From: Prosopocoilus inquinatus
Lineage: Eukaryota > Arthropoda > Insecta > Coleoptera > Lucanidae
Length of the DNA stretch: 64,000 nucleotides
Direction of reading: 5' to 3'
NCBI GenBank assembly: GCA_036172665.1
Contig: JAYKNF010000016.1
Location: forward strand, 186,001-250,000
This document shows positions 42,561 to 53,020 of the stretch, in pieces; positions within the stretch are counted from its first letter, which is position 1; each line of letters opens with the position of its first letter. A program made the position numbers and the translations under genes. Below the pieces are notes generated by a model, which worked only from the letters and a program-made list of their open reading frames with translations, had not been told where the DNA came from and made no database searches.

Positions 42561-45500
42561 CCGAGGATGTTCGCCGCATTGTGGAACAGGTCTTCAAGCA
42601 GAAGAAGCCGCTGGTGTGGCCAGGAGGAAGGACATGTTCGCAGGCGATGTCCAAAGCCCAGACAGAATCCAAGGAAGCCACAGTTAAACTAAGCCGGGCC
42701 GGTGCAGAGGGGCAAACGTCGACCCGCATTCAAAGGCCCCCAAAGACGAAAGCCAAACAAGTAATATCCCTACGGCAGTTAACCAGCAGTGTCTTCGTGA
42801 ATGTTGCCATTGATGACATTCCTCACACCATGTTGTTGGATACGGGTGCGACGAAGACCATCCTAAGACCCGACGTCATCAAGTCATCTGGACGCACCGA
42901 GCCGACCAAGTGGAGACTGAAAACTGCAACTGGAACATCAGCAACTGTCCACGGTGAAGTAGAGGTTATCATCACCATTGGTTCAACTCCGAAAAAACAC
43001 CGTGCATTGGTAGCAGACATAGAGGACGAGGCAATTTTGGGCATGGACGTTATGTGTGCCCAGGGGTTTCAATTCGACTTAAAGCGTGGCGTGATGGCGG
43101 TCCATAATGAGGAACTGGTTCTACATCAACGAGGAGACGTGGCCGCTCGAGTAGTCCTCGCTGAAGACGTTGGATTACCCATCAGGAAAACTGGACGGTG
43201 TTTTTCAAGATGGGCAAGTCATTATGGTTGAACCTAATACTGATGATCAGAAGATTGGAAGAGGAGTCCTGGTTGGGAAAATGTTGTTGACGGCGAAGGA
43301 GGAAGTACCTGTCCACCTGATGAACGTCAATTGTTTCTCCGTCAATATCAAGAAAGGAACCATCTTGGGAAGCTTGAAGCAAACGTGCCAGAAGCGAAAG
43401 TCCCAAGGAAATTATGGGAAATGGTTATGTCAACAGCCCAGGAATTGACTCCAGACTAGAAGACAAAAGCAAAGAATCTGATCGGCCGCTATCAAGATGT
43501 ATTCGAGGTAGAAAATGAATCCAAGGGAAGAACTGATGTCGTGAAACACAAAATAGAGACTGGAGAAGAAAGACCTATCCGTCAAGCTCCAAGGCGATTA
43601 CCGTTGGCGAAGCGTGAGGAAGCGGAACGCATTATTCGCGAGATGGAAAATGATAATGTAATAGAACCATCAAGCAGCCCGTGGGCGTCACCAGCAGTGC
43701 TTGTCAAGAAGAAGGATGGTCCACCAGGTTCTGTGTAGCTACCAGTTACTCAACAACGTCACCAAGAAGGACAGCTATCCCCTGCCACGGATTGATGATA
43801 CCCTGGACACCCTAGCCGGCTCAAAGATCTTCTCAACTTTGAACTTAAAGAGTGGATATTGGCAAGTGGAGCTGGCGCCTGAAGATCGAGAAAAGACGGC
43901 GTTTTCCATTGGTATGGCTCTATGGCAGTTCTCAGTGATGCCATTCGGGTTATGTAATGCCCCCCGACATTCGAGAGGTTAATGGAGACGGTTCTGAAAG
44001 GTCTGTCCTAGACAACGTGCGTGGTGTACCTTGACGACATAATTGTCGTGAGAAAGACGTTCAACGACCACCTGAGGAACCTGGAAGGAGTGTTCCAGCG
44101 GCTTCGCGGAGTTGGACTAAAGCTTAGCCTCAAGAAGTGTCACCTGTTCCAGAAGGAAGTGAATTATCTGGGGCACATTGTTAATGGAAATGGAATCGTC
44201 GTGGACCCTATGAAGATTCAGGTGGTGAAAGACTGGCCAACTCCCAGAAGTAAACACCAAATAAGGAGTTTCCTTGGCCTGTGCACTTACTATCGGCGGT
44301 AGGTTCCTGGATTTGCAGACATTGCTAAGCCGTTGTTAATATTCACTGAAGAAGGTCGTCCATTTTAATGGGAGCAACAGTGTCAAACTGGTTTTGAACA
44401 ACTAAAGCAGTACTTGATTAGTGCTCCTATTCTGAGGTATCCTCTCCCGGAAGGCATGTTCGTCGTGGACACAGATGCTAGCAATGTTGGCATCGGTGGC
44501 GTACTCTCTCAGATACAAGAGGGGCAAGAGAAGGTGATCGGCTACTTCAGTAAAGTCCTATCAAAGCCGGAACGAAACTAATGCGTCACAAGAAGGGAAT
44601 TGCTAGCCGTCGTAAAAACGATAGAACACTTCTACAAGTACTTGTATGGTAGACGCTTCCTGCTGAGGACCGACCATGCCGCTCTAAAATGGCTTCTCCG
44701 TTTCAAGAACCCAGAAGGGCAAGTTGCACGATGGATCGAACGACTTCAGGAGTACGATTTTGAAATTCAGCATCGGACAGGAACTACCCATCGAAATGCC
44801 GATGCTTTGTCGAGAAGACCCTGTGCCGAAGACTGTAAGCACTGTAGTCGTTTGGCCGAGAAAGTAGCCACGACTGCGAGGACAACCATTGTTGACGACA
44901 AATGGCAAGACGAAGAACTGCGAAGAGACCAGGAGAACGATCCGGATTTGAAATTAGTGCTAGAATGGAAAAGCAGGGACACGGAGCCTACCATGTGCAC
45001 CGTCCGTAAAATCATACTGGACGCAGTGGAACTCCACAGTGTTGGATCGTGGTCTTCTGAAACGAAGCATAGAGAATCAGGAAGGCATGAAACAGGAGAC
45101 ACAGTTACTAATCCCCAAGAATAGGGTGCCAGAAGTTCTGAGGGAACTTCACGATGGAACTTCGGGAGGGCATCTGGGAGTTAAGAAGACTATGGAGAGG
45201 GCGCGCGAAAAAATTTACTGGGTGAACTGCAAATAAGACGTGAAGGATTGGTGCAGAAAGTGTGCAGTCTGCGCAGCCAGTAACGGTCCCCACAGGCGGG
45301 GCAAGGCCGCCATGAGACAGTACAACGTTGGAAGTCCTTTTGAGAGAGTTGCCATCGATGTAGCCGGCCCGTTTCCAGAAACGAATGGTGGAAACAAGTA
45401 CATCGTCGTGGTAATGGACTACTTTAGCAAGTGGGTTGAAGCTTACCTAACCAAGAGGCAGTCACTATTGCGGAAGTCCCTGTCAGGGAATGGATCAGTC

Positions 45501-46066
45501 GGTATGGTACACCTATGGAACTGCATTCAGACCAAGGAAGGAACTTTGAATCGGCATTGTTCAAGAACGTGTATACTCTGCTCGGCGTACGAAAAACTAG
45601 AACATCTGCACTCCACCCACAGTGGGACGGAATGGTGGAAAGGTTCAACAGAACCATCAACCGACATTTGTCCAAGGTCGTTTCCGATCATCAGATGGAC
45701 TGGGACCCGTACATCTCCCTGTTTCTAATGGCATACCGCTCGTCCGTTCACGAGAACCTGCGACTTGAAGTTTGGTGTGAAGCCTGGCGAAGTCTCTGCC
45801 GACAAGATTACGTGAGCAACACGGGGAATACCAACCTGGGCGAAGTCTCTGCCGACAAGATTACGTGAGCAACACGGGGAATACCAACCTGGAGCACTGG
45901 TCTGGCTTTATAACCCCCAAAGACGTCGCGGTCTGTCCCCAAAACTGCATACCTCTTGGGAAAGTCCTTACAAAGTGATGAAACGGATCAACGACGTCGT
46001 TTACCGCATCAAGAAGATCCCCCATGGCAAACCGAAATTAATACACTTCAATCGGATAGCTCCTTA
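42561..46066 (+). pseudogene. Gypsy Pol: protease, RT, RNase H, integrase
   Basis: Protease at 42780-43040 (MLLDTGATKTIL, then ILGMDVM). RT: IRQAPRRLP and SSPWASPAVLVKKKDG (43541-43738), NLKSGYWQVELA and FGLCNAP (43701-43982), VVYLDDIIV and LGHIVNGNGI (44021-44302). RNase H: DTDASNVGIGGVLSQ, LRTDHAALKWL, NADALSRR (to 44815). Integrase: zinc region with H...H and CRKCAVCA (45160-45290), AIDVAGPFP (45355), HSDQGRNF (45518), and the E in VERFNRTI (45635). At least seven stops or shifts (about 43160, 43735, 43975, 44300, 44580, 45100, 45235, 45460) break it. A 55-bp tandem duplication near 45785-45880 lies after the integrase core. Confidence 0.88.
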
Positions 46067-46533
46067 ACATGGAGAAGCAGATGAAGGGACAGTACAAAGG
46101 GCGCAAGTTTCCGAAGTGAAAGCAACGCACGATTTGGTGTGACCACGGAGAAGCAACAAGATCTCTTTAAAGTGCCACTGTAGTACAGTCTGGCCCACTG
46201 CGTAGCAGAAGACCTGAAAATGTCCAAAGGAATCGCTCAGGTGTTTAGGAAGAAATTTGGCCAAATCCAGCAGCTCCGAAGACAGCATCCAGTGGTAGGC
46301 AAGAGTCTGCAGATCATCGATTCGACGGCAGATCGGAGGCGCCACGTGCATTATTTAGTCACTAAGAAGACATCAAGCAGTAAACCTGACTATTAAAGTA
46401 TGTGCAAAACCGTGGACTGCTACTTTTTCCAGACGGGAAGTTGCAAGAATGGACCAGTATGTAGATTCCGACATCCTCCTTCAAGACTATCACCAGGAAC
46501 ATTTCGAGATGAAACGTTTTAAGAAGGGGGCAG

Positions 46534-46864
46534 TGTGGCGCGCCACTCAGCACTACGTCACACTGAAGGCGTCAAGAAATCGGTTCATTATTGTGCGTCA
46601 TCAGCCGCCGTGTTGTCTATACTGAACAAACTCGACTTTTCTAGCATGGAACAAACGAGAAGGCAGCGTAGAATATAAAATCGGCCGGGGTGGACTCAGG
46701 AGTCAGTAGAATTCTAAATAGCGATCGTCGAAGTTAGATTTAGTGCGTAAATATGTAAATTGTTACAAATAAATTAGATTGTAAGCATTATTAAATTACA
46801 GTTAAGTTTTTAGCGAGTGCTTTATTCGATTAAATAAATTAATTTACACCCTAGAAACGTAACA
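46534..46864 (+). repeat. Gypsy 3-prime LTR
   Basis: Preceded by PPT AAGAAGGGGGCAG (46521-46533) and followed by TSD ATAT. Confidence 0.92.
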
Positions 46865-46868
46865 ATAT

Positions 46869-47080
46869 TTATCTTCTGAATTTTTATTTACATATGCCGC
46901 ATGTTTTAGAATTCTTTTTACACATCGTTTTAAGTTGTCTTCTGCTATTATTTATTAGTAATAATTTTCTATTGTATCTAAGTAAATGACATATTTTCCT
47001 CGAAATAAATTTTTTTTTATTAACTTCTTGAAATGTCGATTTTTCTATCATCAAATACATTTAGTATGTCTGTATTTGAA
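46869..47080. other. Short spacer
   Basis: Nothing recognised between the Gypsy TSD and the PLE TSD. Confidence 0.35.
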
Positions 47081-47091
47081 TATTCATTTTT

Positions 47092-47287
47092 CAAGTACAA
47101 ACATTTTTTAATCTCCAACCGGACAGAAATATGAAGGGAAAACACTCAACGATTCGCTAGAGATTTATAGCTACGTCATAAGTGAAAAAAAGTAAATAAA
47201 CCAAGTTGTCTAGAGAAACAAGTCCTTAAGAGAAACGAGAAGGTCACATGATTTTAAACTAATGTCCTGAATAAAGTAACTAGAACC
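47092..47287 (-). repeat. PLE terminal repeat, left
   Basis: Reverse complement of 49918-50156: shares AATCTC.AAC.GGACAGAAATATGAA, ACACTCAA.G.TTCGCTA, GATTTATAGCT.CGTCA and, inward, GAATAAAGTAACTAGAAC. The hammerhead core here is damaged (ATGACGT, GAATC), so this copy is not expected to cleave. Confidence 0.78.
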
Positions 47288-47371
47288 ATCGTCGCTATTT
47301 TATCTGTTCATCACTCTTACATCGCAATTGCGAATAAATTGGACAAGTCGTTTTTGTTAGCAGTGGGAATC

Positions 47372-47436
47372 TCGAGCTACGTCTCTGCTGAAGAAGCACC
47401 AAGCAGGGCTGAAACAGCTGTACAGAGGCTGCTCGA
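47372..47436 (+). ncRNA. Type-I hammerhead ribozyme
   Basis: CTGAAGA 47388-47394, GAAA 47411-47414, cleavage triplet GTA ending 47422. Helix II has one mismatch (AGCAC against GGGCT). Helix I pairs CTCTG/CAGAG and TCGAG/CTCGA. Confidence 0.75.
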
Positions 47437-47680
47437 GGTTTTCACGCAATCAAAAATGATTTGCACAAAATTTTTCTAAAAGTTTTCATTATGCTTTGAC
47501 AGCAAGCATGGCCGCCTTGCATGGGGGACTTATTAGGAGCAAATCCGCTTCAATTTGTCTATCCTACTACAAAGTCAGGTCAAAAAGCGATAGTAAGATG
47601 TCGCTATTTTATCTGTTCATCACTCTTACATCGCAATTGCGAATAAATTGGACAAGTCGTTTTTGTTTGCAGTGGGAATG

Positions 47681-47745
47681 TCGAGTTACGTCTTTGCTGA
47701 AGAAGCCCCAAGCAGGGCTGAAACAACTGTACAGAGGCTGCTCGA
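47681..47745 (+). ncRNA. Type-I hammerhead ribozyme
   Basis: CTGAAGA 47697-47703, helix II AGCCC/GGGCT, GAAA 47720-47723, triplet GTA ending 47731. Helix III is shortened to AC...GT by an A for G change in the palindrome (ACAACTGT). Helix I contains one G-T wobble. Confidence 0.78.
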
Positions 47746-48264
47746 GGTTTTCACTGCAATCAAAAACGATTTGCACAAAAATTTTTTTGTATAAATATAA
47801 TAGGTTGTTTTAATTTCGGTATTTTGGTTTTTAAATTCGAAAAAATTAAATTTAAATTATTCACAGATTTACTGGCTAAAATTAAATTATGTTTTTTGAA
47901 AATGTGTTTAATTGTATTGTGTAATGGTTCAATATAAGGCAATGATATGCATTTATGTTTCGAAGTTTGTCTAATGTTTTTAGAGACATTTGAATTTTGT
48001 GAGTATTTAGTACGGTTTTTAATTACTGATTCAATAAGATTTATTGGATAAGAATTTTGAATAAGAGTTTTCTCTATTAAATTTAAGTTATCATAAATGG
48101 AAACTTTATCAGAAAGTAAAATAGCTCGATCTGTTAATGAAATAATAGTTGCAATTTTATAATTTTTGGGTGTGTGCGAGTGAAAATTTATGTATCTACC
48201 TGACCAGGTAGGTTTATGAAATTAATTAGTAATTAATTTATCATTCATTCTGATAATATTTACA

Positions 48265-48350
48265 AATAAAATAGCGACATCTTACTATCGCTTTTTGACC
48301 TGACATTGCAGTAGAATAGACAAATTGAAGCGGGATTTGCACAAAATTTT
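48265..48350. mobile_element. Hammerhead-repeat fragment with 14-bp TSD
   Basis: Exactly flanked by TGATAATATTTACA (48251-48264 and 48351-48364). The left 70 bp are minus-orientation repeat 3-prime sequence (AAAATAGCGACATCTTAC...GCGGG); it then flips, sharing GATTTGC, to plus-orientation GATTTGCACAAAATTTTT. No ribozyme core included. Confidence 0.85.
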
Positions 48351-49192
48351 TGATAATATTTACATCAAGAAAACTCAATGAATTATTATTTTCTTTTTCT
48401 ACTGTAAATTGTAATCTATTATGAAAAGAATTAAATTTATTTAAAACAAAATCTACCTTATCAGAGGGCAAAATCAGTAAAATGTCATCTACATAACGAA
48501 AATATAACGTTAAATCGAATGATAAAGAGTTAATAACGGATTTTTTTAGTTCTTGCATAACAATTTCAGTTAAAGCCGGAGATAAAGGAGAACCCATTGC
48601 TGTACCATAAATCTGTTTATAAAATTTATCATTGAAAGCAAAATAAGATGTTTCAAAACATAAATCAACTATTTCTAAAAAGTTATCTTTGGAAATATCA
48701 GTAAAGTCTTTAATCTCTAACCACCTACCATTAATACTTTTTAAAGCTAAGTCTTTAGGAATGTTAGTAAATAAAGAAATAACATCTAAAGAAATTATAA
48801 TGCAATTATTTGGTACAGCTCTTTGTTTTAATTTTTCTACGAGTTCAAAAGAATTTTTTATAAAATATACAAAATAAAATAATCAGTTTTATCAATTAAA
48901 ACAGTTACATTGCTTTTATCAGCTGTAGTAACAATAATATTAGGGTTATCTTTAAGACATTTTTTACAAGACGAGAGATCTCTAATAAGAATCTTATACT
49001 TGGATTTTTCAATATTTATCAATATTTCTAATATAATTTAAAAAATTAGAACAAAATTTATTTCTTATTTGTATTTTTGAAGGTGAATCAAAAGATTTTA
49101 TACCACACTCTAAGCTACTTAATACTTTTAAGAAGTCTACTTGTTGTTTATGAAAATAAGGTAATGAAAATTTTTTGCGTAAAGCGAAAATA

Positions 49193-49508
49193 TATTTTAA
49201 ATTTGAGGGAATCTCAGTTTTTGTATAATGTACAAGCCACTTATTTATTATATTTTGATCAAATTTAATGTAAAAAGTTTTATCTCTAATAGAAATAAGA
49301 TTATCTAACTTTTTATGTCTCAATCGAATTTTATTAAAATACCTTTCATATATTTGAAATTTGAGGGAATCTCAGTTTTTGTATAATTTACAAGCCACTT
49401 ATTTATTATATTTTGATCAAATTTAATGTAAAAAGTTTTATCTCTAATAGAAATAAGATTATCTAACTTTTTATGTCTCAATCGAATTTTATTAAAATAC
49501 CTTTCATT
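49193..49508. repeat. 158-bp tandem duplication within PLE RT
   Basis: Two adjacent near-identical copies (for example TTTGAGGGAATCTCAGTTTT at about 49203 and 49361; period 158). Because 158 is not a multiple of three, it breaks the RT frame. Confidence 0.88.
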
Positions 49509-49917
49509 TTTTTGATTTTCAAACTTCAGAAAATTAGTCAATATGATATTATCAAGAAAATTACTTAACTGACCTAAGGTATAATATAATTTCCAAGTTA
49601 ATTTGTTAAGAACTTTGAAAGTTACCTCTGTTTCATATGAAAGAATTTTATTAGCAAAATCTGATACGTATCTGTCAATTTTGTGACATGACATATCGTA
49701 CGCTCTTTTTAAAGGTTCAATTATATGACGAGGAAAAACTCCCTCTTTCGTACATTTAAGTAAAAAGAGCTTACGATTCTTCATTTTGGCAATGTCTCCA
49801 AATTCTATTAATAAACGTAAGGACTTTGAAAATTTAAATGACATATTTTGTAGTTTCTGGACTCCTTAAACAGGGTATAGATCTGTCAATTAATTTTAAA
49901 AAAAAGGTAGTTTTAAT

Positions 49918-50156
49918 TTAGTTCTAGTTACTTTATTCCGGACAACTCGTATTTTAGTTTAAAATCATGTTAGCTTTTAGTTTTTCGAAACTTGACTTGT
50001 TTCTCTTGACAACTTGTTTATTTGCTTTTTTTCACACCTGACGAAGCTATAAATCTATAGCGAAACATTGAGTGTTTTCCTTTCATATTTCTGTCCAGTT
50101 CGAGATTAAAAATAGTTTATAATTACAATTTTCATCGGACAAGAACAAACTTCAAT
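49918..50156 (+). repeat. PLE terminal repeat, right
   Basis: Mirror of 47092-47287; ends CATCGGACAAGAACAAACTTCA, the same terminus as in the palindromic copy at 61266-61465. Confidence 0.78.
50031..50075 (+). ncRNA. Hammerhead-like core of the PLE terminal repeat
   Basis: CTGACGA (50038-50044), an extra A, helix II GCTATA/TATAGC with loop AATC, GAAA (50062-50065), then CATTGAGTG. Flanking CAC.C and GAGTG could form helix I with one mismatch. The sister copy at 61.3 kb has GAAACGTT, so helix III here carries a G to A change and activity is doubtful. Confidence 0.5.
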
Positions 50157-50288
50157 TATTCATTTTTTAGTTCTTCGTAGCGATTGAATTGTTTTTTTAA
50201 TTCTTACTAGTCGGATGATTTAAAAAATTATAATTCCTGTAGTTTTCATAACCCACTATTTAAAAACAATACCAAAAAATGGAAAGAA

Positions 50289-50755
50289 ATTCGACAGTTG
50301 AAATCAGTTCGAATAGAAGTTACTTTCCAACCAGCCTGTAAACAATCATGTGCAAAACTGGACATGATCTGAAACAATGTTACTGTATCCTACTACTTAA
50401 TTTTTTTTATTACATGTTGCACAAAATATTTTTAGAATTTTATGAAGATTTCAAAAATGTTATTAAAAAATGGGGTATTCCATTTCAAATGAGAAAGTTG
50501 ACAGTAAATTTCGGTATAAGCGGAAGTGTTCGAAAATTCAAAATGTTATATTTTGATAGGTCCTTACAATTGCAAAATCTGAAACAGAAATTTAAAGGAG
50601 AAGTCCGTAAAGTTTTAATGAATGGATTACGCTAGCGGTGTATCGAAAAATTCAGTTTTTTGCTTAATTTATTATTTCTGAATTTCATGTAACTCTATAA
50701 CAAAGTGAAGATTCTACAAGGTTGAACACAGCATGGTTACCTACTGACTGTAATC
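50289..50755 (-). repeat. Foldback B-related right arm
   Basis: Reverse complement of 40259-40716 in its left part. Its right part (GGTATTCCATTTCAAATGAGAAAGTTGAC and onward to AAGATTCTACAAGGTTGA) parallels the family B arm ending at 38814. Confidence 0.7.
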
Positions 50756-51639
50756 GTAAACAAATTACAAATAACAGTCTAACTATTATTCTGTACTTTT
50801 ATAAGATTGGTGCTATCACATTTCAAGGAAGAAACTTTATACTGTAATGTGGATAGGTAGATTAATTCTGCTTTTCAGGCAACTTTAGGTTCAATCTAAT
50901 TTTTCATTTTGAAATACAATTTACTGTACAAATTAAAATGTTCAAGAAATTAAATCAAATTTTGAACAAAAAAATAGTTATTTAAAATGCATAATACTTA
51001 CCACATAAGTGAATATTCTCCATGTTTCTTCAAGATCATGTTACCCATGAATATCCACGTTATTAAAAGTAACATAATCGGGAAGAAGTGATCTCCAGTG
51101 TTTATTCTTAGTTCACCTCTTATAAACAAGGAAATCGCTGTCATCATTAAAGCCATATCTAAAACCTGTACAATACAAATTATTAGAACTAAATCGCTTA
51201 AATTTGCGAAGAACGTATGCAACAAATGGAAAACTTTTATGTTGCTGATTAATGACATCACTTTAAATAACAAAGGTACAATTTATTAATTATTTTTGTA
51301 CTGTAGTGTACGTAAGTCAAAAATTTCGAATTTTGCGCATTTTCATTGTCAAATTTTCAAAAGAAAATGACAGAATTAATATTGGTAAATAATTGTAAAA
51401 TCTATTACAGTTTTGAACAGAAGGAATCACAAAAAGTCAATTTTTCGATTGTAAAAATGGTTAAGAAGTATTCATCATTTCCGTGGCCTGCATTATCATC
51501 TAGATTAAACCTATGGTTTCCGGTTAAAACCGCGTCTCGGATTTCTTCTATTGCCGACAATTCGTTCTTCATTGCAGAAGAACTTCCTCATTGTTGCTGC
51601 TGGTATTAGTGCTGCTACTGTTTGTTAGTCGTTGAGACC
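50756..51639. other. Intergenic; short ORFs without recognisable product
   Basis: Frames 50998-51273 (minus) and 51346-51609 (plus) have no recognisable domain. Otherwise A+T-rich. Confidence 0.3.
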
Positions 51640-52080
51640 GAGTACGTATGTATGTCCGTTGTTGTGGTATTTATAGGGGTCGGTTGGGCCAGCGGGGTGA
51701 AACGGTGGGTTGGGAGTGGTCTGTTGGTGCGTGACGGATTCTTAATGAGTTGTTTTCAGATATTATGAAGGTACAGACCATTATCACGGTTCAGGTTATT
51801 GGGGTGTCCGATTTATGGATTTTACCGTTGAAGAAATGAGATGATCGGGACAAGGAGTTTTGTGTCTGAAAATTTCTGGTGACCGATTTCTAGTTTGTGT
51901 TAGCTAGGACGGAGCCAATCGTTTGTAATGGTGTGGTACAGCGTTCATGTTCAGAAACACGATTGCTGACCGATCGTTTCGCTTCACCGATGTATACATG
52001 TCCACAGGAATCCGGAATTCGATACATTCCTGCGGATTGTAAGGGAATACGGTCTTTAAATTAAAGTAAATCCTACGGAT
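51640..52080 (-). pseudogene. PLE GIY-YIG endonuclease fragment (second family)
   Basis: Reading the minus strand from about 52040, one frame gives GMYRIPDSCGHVYIGEAKRS followed by RVSEHERC, the G.Y.IPC.CG.VYIGET.RS...R..EH pattern of PLE endonucleases with GIY/VYIG and the conserved Arg and Glu-His. The next stop is about 40 codons on. Downstream sequence to 51640 (HAPTDHSQPT region, G+C-richer) resembles the C-terminal tail and 3-prime region. It differs from the 36584-37005 fragment, so at least two PLE lineages are present. Confidence 0.7.
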
Positions 52081-52225
52081 TACTGACTGATGGGATGGAT
52101 TGGTGTATTCAGGGAAACTGATAATTCAGCACAATTAGAGAAAATGCTGTAACATATTTAAAAAAATGCAAATATTCTGAAGCATACTATTGATGACTTT
52201 AACAGAAGGACAAGTTTATATGTAC

Positions 52226-52282
52226 AGTGTGAGTAGTATAAGAGTACGAGCCTGACGATCTTAAAACGCAACCAAACATACA
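52226..52282 (-). repeat. Foldback element C, terminal fragment
   Basis: TAAGAGTACGAGCCTGACGATCTTAAAACGCAACC matches the end of the element at 54026-55878. Confidence 0.65.
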
Positions 52283-52400
52283 ATGTTCATTGATATATAT
52301 ATTCACTAAAAACGGCAATTTCCAACTTACGACATCTCTTATTTCTTTAGAAATGTTGTAAATTCAATTGTCATATATTGTGAAAAATTAATCTAACCAA

Positions 52401-52498
52401 TAGCGTTTTCCACTAGCTGCACCAGTACGCACTGAGTGTATCTCTATCTCGGTTCAGCTTTATGGAATAAAACGAGATAGAAATATACTCAGTGCGCA
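52401..52498. mobile_element. Second copy of the palindromic MITE (right-truncated)
   Basis: TAGCGTTTTCCACTAGCTGCACCAG... through ATACTCAGTGCGCA matches 2774-2875. The final arm segment is missing. Confidence 0.7.
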
Positions 52499-52812
52499 TT
52501 GTAATAAAATGTAAAATAGTAATTATTTATGTTAAGATGAACTGAATTATTGTTGAAGATTGTTAATGGTAACGGTAATTGAGATTAGTCAAAGAATGAT
52601 AGATATTTTGGAAAATAAGGGTTGTTGTATGCAGCAATGCGTTTATCAATGTGAAATGTAAAAAATGTTATTGAAGACTGAAAATCTGCAAAAACTGAAT
52701 TTCAAATAAAATCAATAGAAAAATTATAAGAAAAAGGACCCTTTTATTCAGCACTGTACAGCAAGGAGGGAACAAAATATAAAACAGAGGTTTGTTTTTC
52801 TTTTCATAAATG

Positions 52813-53020
52813 ATAAAATTCCATTCGTCTAGGCCAAACCCTTTCCTTCAATTCTTGTACCAAACTTACGTGGTACGGATGGAATTTGCTTTCTCTTAAA
52901 CTGACGTTTGGCTAATACAAGTTTGTCTTGCTATTTGCGGGAAACTAATTTGTAAATTTTCGTCAACAATTTCAATCACACGAGTTTCATTCTCGACCGT
53001 AGTGACTGTTCGAGCTCGAT
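52813..53020 (-). pseudogene. HTH region of a transposase, remnant
   Basis: The minus strand encodes NRARTVTTVENETRVIEIVD, NLQISFPQIARQTCISQTSV and, after a stop, a frame with VSLVQELKER-like peptide. This is the helix-turn-helix plus linker seen in insect Tc1/mariner-related transposase genes; relative of the 16338-16616 remnant. No catalytic domain follows. Confidence 0.5.

Larger units (their letters stand above)
40900..46864 (+). mobile_element. Gypsy LTR retrotransposon, both LTRs, decayed coding
   Basis: 5-prime LTR 40900-41226, 3-prime LTR 46534-46864, both TGTGGCGCGCC...CTAGAAACGTAACA, flanked by ATAT (40896-40899, 46865-46868). Interior: Gag with SAP-like start and coiled coil, protease, RT, RNase H and integrase in Gypsy order, with PPT AAGAAGGGGGCAG at 46521-46533. 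No env-like ORF. Many frameshifts and stops. A diverged solo LTR of the same family is at 15184-15527. Confidence 0.93.
47288..47788 (+). mobile_element. Hammerhead-repeat array (1.6 units) inside the PLE
   Basis: Plus orientation, period 309 bp (units start near 47291 and 47600). Two hammerheads. It ends in GATTTGCACAAAAATTTTTTT, the same right terminus as the array at 38959-40020. It lies between the left terminal repeat and the last codons of the PLE RT ORF. Confidence 0.85.
47788..49844 (-). pseudogene. Penelope-like reverse transcriptase
   Basis: From 49844 leftward: an N-terminal region with TKEGVFPRHIIEPLKRAYD, then RHKKLDNLISIRDKTFYI and INKWLVNYTKTEIPSN. These last blocks occur twice owing to a 158-bp tandem duplication (49193-49508), which shifts the frame. 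Next come IISLDVISLFTNIP, then 48597-48241 with MGSPLSPALTEIVM, the catalytic FRYVDDILL and LSFLDVNI, all PLE RT signatures related to telomerase RT. An 86-bp hammerhead-repeat piece cuts the frame at 48265. The C-terminal YIEPLHNTIKHIFKKHN (47760-47942) precedes the place where GIY-YIG should begin, but the repeat array begins instead. Inactive copy. Confidence 0.85.
47092..50156 (-). mobile_element. Penelope-like element with inverted terminal repeats
   Basis: Bounded by an imperfect direct repeat TATTCATTTTT (47081-47091 and 50157-50167). The ends (47092-47287 and 49918-50156) are reverse complements of each other over about 190 bp and each contains a hammerhead-like core, as in the inverted terminal repeats of Penelope elements. 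The RT is on the minus strand. Two insertions of the hammerhead repeat (47288-47788 and 48265-48350) and a 158-bp tandem duplication disrupt it. The GIY-YIG endonuclease expected after the RT is missing; the first hammerhead array sits exactly there. Confidence 0.82.

Noticed and set aside
41324..46066. Gypsy element as an endogenous retrovirus with envelope
   Set aside because: No ORF with signal peptide or membrane segments lies between integrase and the 3-prime LTR, only about 450 bp of non-coding sequence.
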